From: Diogma glabrata
Lineage: Eukaryota > Arthropoda > Insecta > Diptera > Cylindrotomidae
Direction: 5' to 3'
DNA: 64,000 nucleotides
Assembly: GCA_963693315.1 (NCBI GenBank)
Contig: OY856186.1
Span: 301,634,174-301,698,173, forward strand
The position numbers were made by a program, and so were the translations under genes. Below, piece by piece: positions 1 to 9,885 of this stretch (positions within the stretch are counted from its first letter, which is position 1; the number at the start of each line of letters is the position of its first letter). Below the pieces are notes generated by a model. That model worked only from the letters and a program-made list of their open reading frames with translations. It searched no databases and was not told where the DNA came from.

Positions 1-535
1 CTAGTTCTACTTTAATGAGTTTTCCTTTGATGCTGAAAAATTTAGCCTCAAGTTGATCTTGCAATGTAACTATATCCCGAGTGTCAGCGCATAATACAGA
101 CGTCTAAATTCGTTGCCATTTTAAATTTAGAAGAGTTTAAACCACTATATTATCACACAAAAAAAAATGAAACTTATTTTAAAATTGACACTCTTTGTCT
201 TACTTAAAATCACTTTAATATCTAATGCACTGAGATATTTACAAACACATATAATATTTTTTTTATTTATTTTAGATAGTTTTTGATATAAAATTTGACA
301 GTTAAATCCGGCTTGAAGGACCGGAAGTTTGAGATAGTTTTTAAAAAATTTAAAAATGTAAACCACCATATCACCTAATAACCTTTATGTAATAATAATA
401 AAACTAATAAATTTGTTTAAATTATTTATATTTTTATAAGTCTGTTTATTTAATCAATCAAGTATATTTAATAAATTTATTAACATAAAAATTTCACTTA
501 AAATAAAAAATTATTTTTTTTCTTTATTATAATTA
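1..535. other. AT-rich sequence, no gene seen
   Basis: AT-rich sequence with homopolymer runs. Short open frames occur on the minus strand but none shows a recognisable domain. I see no gene or repeat that I can support here. Confidence 0.5.
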
Positions 536-867
536 CACTAGTTTACAAATTTTGATCTTTTTTCGTCTCCCTGACTAAAAACCAAATTATCTTGTGGATT
601 TTGACCTGCTGAACACGAATATCATATTCTATTTTTTAGGTTAGCTCTTGTTTTTGAGATATTTGCGATAAACCAATTTTTTCGGTGAAAAAAAAGGTTA
701 TTCCAGTTTTTGGATCGCATATTTTACAAAAAAAAACATATAGTAGAGCGAATATATCAAAAACAAAAGCTAACCTAAAAAAATGAATATGATATTCGTG
801 TTGAGCAGGTCAAAATCTATAGGAAAAGTTGGGTTTTATTTAGAGAGATTTTTCTTGTAAACTAGTG
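536..867. mobile_element. CACTA-like miniature inverted-repeat element (MITE)
   Basis: A 332-bp non-coding element bounded by perfect 13-bp inverted repeats, CACTAGTTTACAA at 536-548 and its complement at 855-867. It is flanked by the 3-bp direct repeat TTA (533-535 and 868-870). The two halves remain similar inward: TTTTGACCTGCT-like and TAGGTTAGCT-like blocks occur in opposite orientation, so the whole unit can fold back. CACTA termini with 3-bp target duplications are the hallmark of the CACTA/EnSpm superfamily. No transposase is encoded, so it would be mobilised in trans. Confidence 0.75.
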
Positions 868-1395
868 TTATATAAAAGGATTATTATTATTTATATACTG
901 TTGTTCTTTGTTTTTAAAAGTAACCCCAAAAATAATAATTTCCATATAAAAGTTCGATCAATCGCATAAAACATAAATAAACTCGTGTAACATATGTATG
1001 ACTAATCTATTTAACATACAATACATATATTATTCTTCCCATTAAATTATCGTAAACAATTAAATAAGTCATCAATCATAACAAACAAAAAATTATATAG
1101 GACAAACTAAGTATATTAAACTTAGCTCGAATTTCTATAAATTCTCACAATATATTTTTAAATGACGAAATTTAAATTAATGACGAAATTTAAATTCAAA
1201 AATGAATTAATATCAAATTTATCGAAATAAATATAATTTCCGCTGAATAAGGTAATTATATTTAAGTCATATACGATTGACCGATATTACCTGTACATAA
1301 TAAATCGATTGTCAATTGGTTAATCGATTTATTTATTAAAATAAATAAATTTTGTACAATAACGAGTTCATCTGGAGTTTTTCTTTTTTACAGCT
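868..1395. other. AT-rich sequence, no gene seen
   Basis: Low-complexity AT-rich sequence ending in a pyrimidine run followed by CAG (1379-1393), directly before integrase homology begins. That run looks like a 3' splice site but may be coincidental. No other feature is supported. Confidence 0.4.
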
Positions 1396-2259
1396 AAAAC
1401 GTTCTTAATATTGGTGGATGCTCATAGCAAATTTATAGATGTCAGGTTAATGTCTCGAACAAGGGCTCAAGACCTTATTGACAATTTAGAAGAAGTATTT
1501 GTTAATTTTGGTCTACCCACAGAAATTGTCACCGATAATGGGCCTCCATTCAATTCATACGAATTTAAGTATTTTTGCAAGAAACAGGGTATAAAATTGA
1601 GCCATTCACCACCTTACCACCCTCAATCTAACGGTATCGGTGAGAGAGCAGTACAAACTGTAAAAAAGTCCTTAAACAAATATTTGCTGGATGATAATAA
1701 ATTACCTCTAAAAAAGCATTTAAACAAATTTTTATTTCAATACAGGAACACATATTCCACAGTAACAGGACAAACGCCAAACGAACTTCTATTTAGATAT
1801 AAGCCAAAAAATGGCTTGGATAATATTAATCCACGTCCTCGAGTCAAAATTCAGTCACAACCACAACATATAATTCACAGAAGTCAAATTCATATACCAA
1901 GTCAAAATACATCCTTGTCCGGTTCACAGTTCAAAGAAAATGATAAAAATTTTTACAGAAATCATTTTAAAAATAACGTGAAATGGATACCAGCAATTTT
2001 TTTAAAATAAATAAGTCAAAATACGTTCCTGATAATGCTTAATGAAAGTGTGCGAATGGTCCACAAAAATCAATTTCGGAAAGTCGTGTTAAGTTACCAT
2101 TATGCACTTCACTACAAAATATTAAATCAATCAATCATTTCTTCTCCAAAATCAACTCTAGGTCTAGGTCAACGTGAATACACACAACAAAACAAAGAAA
2201 ATCCAAGTCCGTTGAAACAACATAGAAGTAACCAAAGTCTAGGTAATGCAACAAAATGA
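1396..2259 (+). pseudogene. Gypsy-type integrase fragment (frameshifted)
   Basis: The frame 1396-2010 encodes the retroviral-type integrase core. The catalytic triad is visible: Asp in VDAHSKF, Asp in TDNGPPF, and Glu in the NGIGERAVQ helix. It then continues as FLFQYRNT and TPNELLF, which are typical of gypsy integrases. The frame stops at 2008-2010. A second frame from about 2011 carries the expected C-terminal segment ending VHKNQFRK, the conserved HVNQxR-like tail, so a single frameshift separates them. The N-terminal zinc-binding domain is missing. It is a remnant and unlikely to be active; an origin as a co-opted exon is possible only if the splice-like site just upstream is used. Confidence 0.8.
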
Positions 2260-2464
2260 AAAAGAACCACATCGTGTAGTCCAGATATACCGAGAAGGAG
2301 TAAAAGAATTCGAGAGGCGTATAGGAAACGTTGCATATCATACCGCAATTGATATTCATGTAAATTTAATATAAGTTAACCTTGAATGTATATTATATAA
2401 AAAGAGTCATATTGAAATTTTTTTTAGCTCTATAAATTTTACTAAAATATTTAACCTAAATTTT

Positions 2465-2475
2465 AAAAGGGGGAA
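2465..2475 (+). other. Polypurine tract of the truncated gypsy copy
   Basis: The purine run AAAAGGGGGAA lies immediately before the TGTTA start of the LTR. This is where plus-strand DNA synthesis is primed in LTR retrotransposons. Confidence 0.75.
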
Positions 2476-2668
2476 TGTTAGATATAGCAATAAAGGTACT
2501 AATAAATGTCGATATCGATATCTGAAATATCGACATCAATTAGTACCGTAACAATAATATATATAATGAAATGAAAAATGTTAAGCTAGTCTTAAAGTGA
2601 TCGCGTTCTGAATTGATAATTTAAATAAATATATTAAATATATCTTTCTTGTTTTTTTAATTATAACA
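2476..2668 (+). repeat. Solo 3' LTR (~193 bp) with internal palindrome
   Basis: Begins TGTTA directly after the polypurine tract and ends TAACA, giving complementary termini. Inside are two nested inverted pairs: GGTACTAAT at 2495-2503 with ATTAGTACC at 2539-2547, and ATGTCGATAT at 2506-2515 with its complement at 2527-2536. The right boundary is set by the TAACA motif only, because no second copy is available for comparison. Confidence 0.65.
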
Positions 2669-5600
2669 ATAGTGTGTGATAAATATATATAAATAGAGAT
2701 ACTACAATATAAATTATTTTCTTTCTCATCAAAAATGTTTTCCTTAATTTAATTTAACCACACAAAAGAATTTTACTAATTAACCTACATAAAACAATTT
2801 CAAGTTTTATGATTCTCCTAACACCAGAAGTCTTCTGCTATATTTGACTGTCTCATTTCAGAAGGTGCAGTGCAAGTAATTATAAAGAAAATTTCATGAA
2901 CCAACAGTAGAAGAGAAAATATCAGTAAAAAAACAATCAGTTGCTCTGCATGAATTGATCCGCGTAGAAACAAAATGTTTAGACAAATGGTTTAGAGAGT
3001 AAATAGGTATAAAGAAACGAACAGTTGTAAAGGATACATTGATACACGTAGAAGACAGCTGTTCAGACTTTTACGGGGAAACAGCTTCGCAACAAATCAT
3101 TTATGTAGACAGAAACATGTATTATTAATTGATATTGTAACGTAAAAAAGCAATTTTATGTTTGTTGGAATTTAAAGGCCGGAACCGAAATAAAATAGCA
3201 AATCATTAGCAAATTTCTGTGAATTTTATTTTAGAATAAAATCGAAATAGACCATCATTAAAATCATTTAGAAAAAAAATACTAAAACCAAAACCAAAAT
3301 TGTATATTGAAAAAAGCTAAAAACAAAACCATTAAAAATAATTGAAGTTTGCAGCTCTGGATAGAACCATCATACGTAAACGTTATTGTAACTTTGAAAA
3401 TGTATATAAATTTAAAATAAAATAAAATAAAATTCAAGATTTTATTAAGATTTTTATCTACACGATAGCAATAGATAGAACTGAATGTTTTCAATTGATT
3501 AGAATGAAAAATTGCTTTGAAAAGCGAAAGACAAAAATTGACACTAAAACAATTTTTTGTCTCGTCGCAGGTCGAGTGGGATAAATGATTAGCCATAAGC
3601 TCTGATCAGAAGGTTCGATTTGTCTCGACTCTTACTGAAAATGCATAGGGTAAAAATGTAAAACGATTTTTTTCTCTCAAAATTTAAGCTCTTCGAACTA
3701 AATTTTGAACAAACTCATTCCAATTCACGCATTAGTTTATGTTCCACAAATTAAAATAAATTATTAATTCAAAACAATATTACTCTATTTAAAGATTATT
3801 TTCCGTTCGTTTTACAATACATATATGTTTATATTATTCATATGTTTATACATATGTTTATATTATTCTTGATAAAATTCCAACCGCATTGTAAAATTTT
3901 CCTATATTACTTTTCTAATCCGCAACAATTATGAACATAATTTATTTTCTATGCAGAAAGTTCATATGAAAATATTTTTTCCATTTAAGTTTCACTACGA
4001 AATTCTTCTAAATTGAATTTTCAAAGATTTTCCATTTTTCCATATTCCCTACAATATACTACTTCTGTTTTCTTATCTTATTTGTTTCGTATCCTTTATG
4101 TCATAAAACTTGTTTTGATAAGTTTTATTATATTTTTTCTTCGTTTTATTATTTAAAGCTTAAGTAGATGAAAGCTGTTATATAAATCGTATTCTCTTTG
4201 GATATTTCAATAACCAAAAAAAAATTATTTTTCCTTTTTCTATTTTCTTGTTAACAAACAAGAAGAGCAAAAATAAGAAAAGAATTATCTTAAAAATTGA
4301 TTTAATTTTAAAATATAAAGTAATAATATTCGAAAGAAAAACGAACAGATTAAGTTTTATTTGAAGCATGTGTCGTTATTTCTAAGGAAAATTATTTAAA
4401 ATGGATTTTTATGGTGTGTGATAGTAATAAAATTGAATCTTTTTTTGTTGTTGGATTTGAACGTTGTTACATAGTGTGTTTGCAGATCAAGAGTATTGAA
4501 AAGGTCAGATCAAATGATTTCGAGGATTGATTTCTCTTGTAAATTTGATTCTCTTGTGAATCTGAGAGTTTAACTATATTAACGTCTATCTTTCTGAGCA
4601 CCGTGTTAGCACTGACAAGAATGTATTCTCATTCGAGAGGCGCCTAGGACGACAACATTTTAGGGACCGCAATATTTTAAAGGCTGGATAATTTAAAAAA
4701 AATTAAAATTTCAAAATCAATTTAATTTAGTTTTGCGTATAGTGTTTAAAATAATTGTTAAAATATTAGTCAAAAATTATTAATTATTAAATTATTTAAA
4801 AAAGGGTTTGTAAAATATTTTGCAAGTATTACTATTCTCTTTTCTGGTGCCGTATATGTTCCATAGAAGAAGTTGTCGAATTTTGTCCATAGAAGACAAA
4901 TTGTCACATTTTCTGCACCTAAAAAAAATTGGATTAATGAATCGTTTACTCATTTGTAAAATTTAGCATTATCCATTAGATAGAAAACATGATTTGGATT
5001 GACCGTAGATTTTTGAAATGGTAATCTATAGATGTTTTTTTGTCTTCAATGTGTCTTCATCACAAAAAGAACATTTGTACTGATTATGCATGCACTATCA
5101 AAACTTTTGAAAAATTTAGCGTAATTGAAAAACCAACAATTTTTTTCAATTTTATCATTTTCCCAATTTTTTCAGGAATCTTGAACAGATCCAGAAACTT
5201 CAAACCCCTTGTATTTGGTACAATTCGTTGAATGTGGACTCGAGTCCAATTGACTGGAGCTTTGTGCAAAGAAAATTCAATTTATTCTGTGTTGGTTCAT
5301 TTGCTCCGCCAAAAACCAAATCTCTAATAAATTCGGAATCATATAAATATTTCTAAAATTAAGTTTAAGTTCGATCCATTATTGGAGATCAAACATTATT
5401 TGTTTTGGCCAGTTTTCTTCACCTTCAAATACAGAATAAAACTATAGACATTTGTTATCAATACGTAAAATCTGTTGAATCTGCACCATAATTCAAGCAA
5501 TATGTTAACAAGCAAACAGGTGCAACACAAAAAACTTACTTGTTTTTCTCTGAAAACTTCTAACTAATACCGCATTTACAGCGACATAGCAAATTAGTAG

Positions 5601-6378
5601 ATAGTATATTAATTTGCATCAATTGTCGTATTTAATATCAGTTTACAAGGTAGATTGTAATTTGAATCGTAAGTATTTGAATCGTTTGTAATTGTAGTAA
5701 GCCAAGATATTAAATTAGTTGCAAGCTTTTAAAATAAAAAGTGTTTACAGCACAGATTTAAATTACATCACCATCACCAGATTTAAATTACACCCATTAC
5801 ATACACCAAGACTTTGTGAAGAAGCATTAATATTCTACAAAAATGGCAGATAGACAAAATGAATACTGATCAATTTTTAGAACTAATTCGAAATAGTACA
5901 ATTGAAATGGTTTATTTATTTAACTATACTCTTGTTTGTTCAAAAATTTAAATTCAGTTTACTGTGCTTCATCCCTAGCGTGAGAGCATCAAGAACCTTT
6001 TCAACAGCTCTTTTAATAATTTAACTTGTAGCAAGCCTACAAAATTAATCATTGTTTAACCTGACAATACAACCTTTGATGACGATCTGGTTTTTTAATT
6101 GCGTACAGAATCTGAAATGAATGTCATACATTAAAAGTTTCAATGTTGCACTACCATTAATTAGAATTAGCTTTTGTCTTGAGAAGATTAATTGTGTCGG
6201 CAGCTAGCTAACAAATACTTAACGTAACGTAAAAACCTTAGAAATAATTCTTGATGCAATTATCATCATTGAAAATGACCCAGAACAGAAGACTTGCGTT
6301 TTTTCGGTGCGACTCAATATCGACTTCCTGAGACAAAAAGCCGTTGTTTGAATTTTAGGCCAATAGCATTACGGATTG
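2669..6378. other. No gene seen
   Basis: About 3.7 kb of AT-rich sequence with stops in all frames. Short tracts such as (AAAAT)n near 3415-3435 and small local duplications are present. I could not assign any gene, RNA or mobile element. Confidence 0.4.
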
Positions 6379-8166
6379 TACGTTTTGTTGTCGGTAACAG
6401 GTCAGAAATTTTTTAATCTCTGGGGTAGGGAGCTCACATAATGGACATGCCGAGTCCACTCGCCCGGCACCTGGGGACTGGAGTTATGCAACAAAGTGTG
6501 CTGGAAATTGTTTTTGCTTCCTTGTAAGCGATTTAACTCGTAAATGGTGCACTTTAGGATACTGGTGCCATGGATCTTTTTTGTTCCTTAAATGTTTTTC
6601 TATAACTTAAAATAAAAAAGAACAAAAATAATTTGTTTTGTTGCAAATTTTTGCGAAAAATTGCGAAAAAATGTCTAAAAATCGATATTTTTCAATTGAA
6701 TTTAGTTATTTGCAAATAATTTTTTATAACATAATTGACCCCTTTATCTTGTAGCTGAAACCTCAACAAAAAAAGTAAGCTTCAGAACGTTTCATTCGGC
6801 CCGATAGTTTTTGCACAATATCATTTTGCACTTAATGCCCCTAAAAAGTTGTTAAATTTGGGCAGGCCGCAAGGTCTGAGTTTTCATCCGATCGCAATCT
6901 GCTTGACGGATATTGAAAGGGTGAGGTGTCAGCTTTAAATAGCACTTAAGTTGCCTATACCCATATTCAATATTAACAACAATTACAGTGGTTCAAAAAA
7001 ACCGAGAAAATTCCTTAGTTGTAAAATTAAATTTCTCAACGAATTTTCAACTTAACGAGATGCGTTTTTAAAATTTGCAAAATGCTTAGAAAACCTCAAA
7101 TTTTAGAAAATAGACCTCTCTAACATGATTTGGGACATGATTACACATAAGTAGCTCATTACTTTTTCAATAAATTTATTTGTCATTACAATAATACTCA
7201 ATTATACATCGTGTCGCTACGTACGTTTTACGTATACTATACAGTACGTTTCATTTTTTCATAGAGTACGTTACAAGCAGGAGTCAGAGTAACCACTCGC
7301 GTGTTCGGTAGGCACATACCCAGCATCTTGTGAGCACAACAGTATCATTTTGGAGGGAAATTCTTGGTTCCTGTCGATATATGGCATACAAAATCAATGT
7401 CACAATCGTGGTTTCAAAAACAAACTGGGCCATAACTCGGTCCAAATCATGTTAGAGAGGTTTCTTTTTAAATCTTCGTTTTTCTAAGGAATTTGCAAAT
7501 TTTAAAACCGCATCTCGTGATGAATTTAATTTTGCAACTAAGGAATTTTCGCGGGTTTTTCAAACCACTGTAATTGTTGTTAATATTGAACATGGGTATG
7601 GGTAACACAAATGTTATTTAAAGCTGACACTACACCCTTTCAATTTCCGTCAAGCAGATTGCCATTGGATGAAAACTCAGACCTTGCGGCCTGCCCAAAG
7701 TTAACAACTTTTTTAAGGGCATTAAGTGCAAAATGGAACTGAGCAAAAACTATCGGGCCGAATGAAACGTTCTGAAGCTTACTTTTTTTGTTGAGGTCTC
7801 AGCTACAATTATGTTATAAAAAATTATTTGCAAATAACTAAATTCAATTGAAAAATATCGTTTTTTAGACATTTTTTCGCATTTTGTCGCAAAAATTTGC
7901 AACAAAACAAATTATTTTTGTTTTTTTTTATTTTAAGTTATAGAAAAACATTTAAGGAACAAAAAAGTTCCATGGCACCAGCATCCTAAAGTGCACCATT
8001 TACGAGTTAAATCGCTTACAAGTAAGCGAAAAAAAATTTCCAGCACACTTTGTTGCATAACTCCAGTCCCCAGGTGCCAGGCGAGTGGACTCGGCATGTC
8101 CATTATGTGAGTACCCTACTCCAGAGATTAAAAAAATTTCTGACTTATTACCGACAACAACACGTA
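6379..8166. mobile_element. Foldback element with ~0.7-kb inverted arms
   Basis: Two long inverted arms, about 6379-7133 and 7442-8166, surround a ~308-bp spacer. Diagnostic pairs include ACATAATGGACATGCCGAGT on the left with its complement near 8087-8106, and AACATGATTTGG (left inner) with CCAAATCATGTT (right inner). The arms are diverged by scattered substitutions and small indels, and both encode nothing recognisable. It resembles a foldback-type transposon or an old inverted duplication. A transcript through it would form a long hairpin. The exact termini and target duplication are not clear. Confidence 0.75.
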
Positions 8167-8598
8167 AGCCATATCTTTTTCCGTTATTCTATTGCCCTAT
8201 TTATTATTGTGATTTTAGATCATTTTATTCTTTGGGGTTTCTTCGATCTCAAAGTACTGGGAATAAGCCATACAAAATAAATATTGTAAATTAATTAAAA
8301 TACAATTTTTTCTGCAATTTAAAAAACCACAAACCATTTTAAAAAAACAAATTGTGTTATAGCAATGTTAAAAATTTCATTACAAAAGCCATTTGTAACA
8401 GAAAATCTCTTTGATTTGTTTCATAATAACTACAATACTCCGAACGTATTCAAACGCCAACAATGAACGCATAACAATTACTGTTTGTAGTTTATGCATC
8501 GGTCACACGATGTGTCCAACCATCACATGCTCAACATTAAAAAGTGTACGTTTTATGATTATGTGTTCTCTATTTGAAGAGCCCAAACAATTCGAAAA
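8167..8598. other. No gene seen
   Basis: AT-rich spacer between the foldback element and a decayed coding sequence. No domain, repeat boundary or RNA gene could be supported. Confidence 0.4.
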
Positions 8599-9040
8599 AT
8601 GCCATTTCTATCAAAACTTTTCGGTAAGATTGTTTCATTCTCCCGCAGTCAATAGCGTCTGAAAAACAAAAGGAAAAGGTGAATCCAGAACTATCTACAG
8701 ATGAAACTGAAACCACGACACTATAAACTTCAGCATACACAAGGACAAGCATTTCGTGAAAAAAGAGGAAATGAAATGTAAACGTCGACGAAAAAGATTT
8801 TATTTTTAACACATTTCTTGCCGACCGCAATAAGCGCGATAAATAATATGAATATGGAACAGGTTTGGCGCAGCTATTTTGAGACGAATAGTAGAAAAAA
8901 ATCACAAAATTGCGGTTGATATGGAGCTTAAATGGCATGCAGAAGGCAAAGAGACGTTACAGGGTTTGACAAAATCACAGTTTCAATTAATTACACCCGA
9001 TGATATATTTGATCGAGAAGTGAAAGTAGAAACTCAATAG
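8599..9040 (+). pseudogene. Decayed coding sequence, parent not recognised
   Basis: A broken plus-strand reading frame begins ATG at 8599 (MPFLSKLFGK) and continues in pieces: IASEKQKEKVNPELS near 8653, NVDEKDFIFNTFLADRNKR near 8780, and then, in another frame from about 8870, LKWHAEGKETLQG and LITPDDIFDREVK, to TAG at 9038-9040. Several in-frame stops and at least one frameshift interrupt it. The amino-acid composition is more protein-like than its surroundings. A polyadenylation-type AATAAA follows at about 9094. A retrotransposed (processed) copy of a cellular gene is the simplest reading; a true exon set is less likely because no convincing introns are seen. I do not recognise the parent. 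Confidence 0.45.
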
Positions 9041-9411
9041 TAATTGAATTTCATTTATAGCTTTTTCATTCTTATAAACCAAATAATTATTAAATAAATG
9101 GAATATATTATTAATTACCTTTAAAAAATTGCCTTTTAATTCATCATAGATAGCTCACACGCATAACTCCGATTCAGAGTACTCAAAAAATAAAACTAGA
9201 AATTACTTTTTTTCTTTCGTCAATACCAACAATATATCAAAATTTCAGATTTTTTAAAAATCAAAAATTTAAAAATCGACAAAAAATGTACGTTTTCAAA
9301 TAATGATTATAACCTGGTGCCAAATAGAACAAAGTAACAGCTAGACGTTTACGTGTAAAAATTGCTTTTCGCAAGGCTGTCTCTTGTTTTTTTTATCTCT
9401 ATTTTTTTATT
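9041..9411. other. No gene seen
   Basis: AT-rich spacer following the decayed coding sequence. Apart from the AATAAA motif near 9094, nothing is identifiable. Confidence 0.4.
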
Positions 9412-9885
9412 AATATTGAGTTTATTCTTATCAAACGTGATTCGAACGAATTTTTTGATCAAATTTTCTCGTTCTATTTTTAACTTTTTTATCAAAACTT
9501 CAAACACATTTTGACGATTTCGATCTAAACAAATTGCCCGACTTCACGCAGTTCTTTTGCGTTTGCAGTTTTTTATTGCACGTCATTCTCTATCTTCGAA
9601 GACAGCCAAAATTCCCAAATGTAATTATTTGTGTCTCTTCGACAAAATAATATTGAGTTTATTCTTATCAAACGTGATTCGAACGAATTTTTTGATCAAA
9701 TTTTCTCGTTCTATTTTTAACTTTTTTATCAAAACTTCAAACACATTTTGACGATTTCGATCTAAACAAATTGCCCGACTTCACGCAGTTCTTTTGCGTT
9801 TGCAGTTTTTTATTGCACGTCATTCTCTATCTTCGAAGACAGCCAAAATTCCCAAATGTAATTATTTGTGTCTCTTCGACAAAAT
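9412..9885. repeat. Exact 237-bp tandem duplication (two copies)
   Basis: Units 9412-9648 and 9649-9885 read identically by eye over 237 bp, each beginning AATATTGAG and ending GACAAAAT. No coding content is recognised. Perfect identity implies a very recent duplication or an assembly artefact. Confidence 0.85.

Larger units (their letters stand above)
1396..2668 (+). mobile_element. 5'-truncated Ty3/gypsy retrotransposon with 3' LTR
   Basis: The 3' part of a gypsy-type LTR retrotransposon. It starts inside the integrase core and runs through the integrase C-terminus, a polypurine tract and one LTR. Gag, protease, RT, RNase H and the 5' LTR are absent. I found no second copy of this LTR in the window, so this is a truncated remnant rather than a full insertion. 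The coding part has one frameshift near 2008. Confidence 0.8.

Noticed and set aside
8570..8938. 122-codon minus-strand frame
   Set aside because: It is the reverse-strand shadow of the decayed plus-strand coding sequence at 8599-9040.
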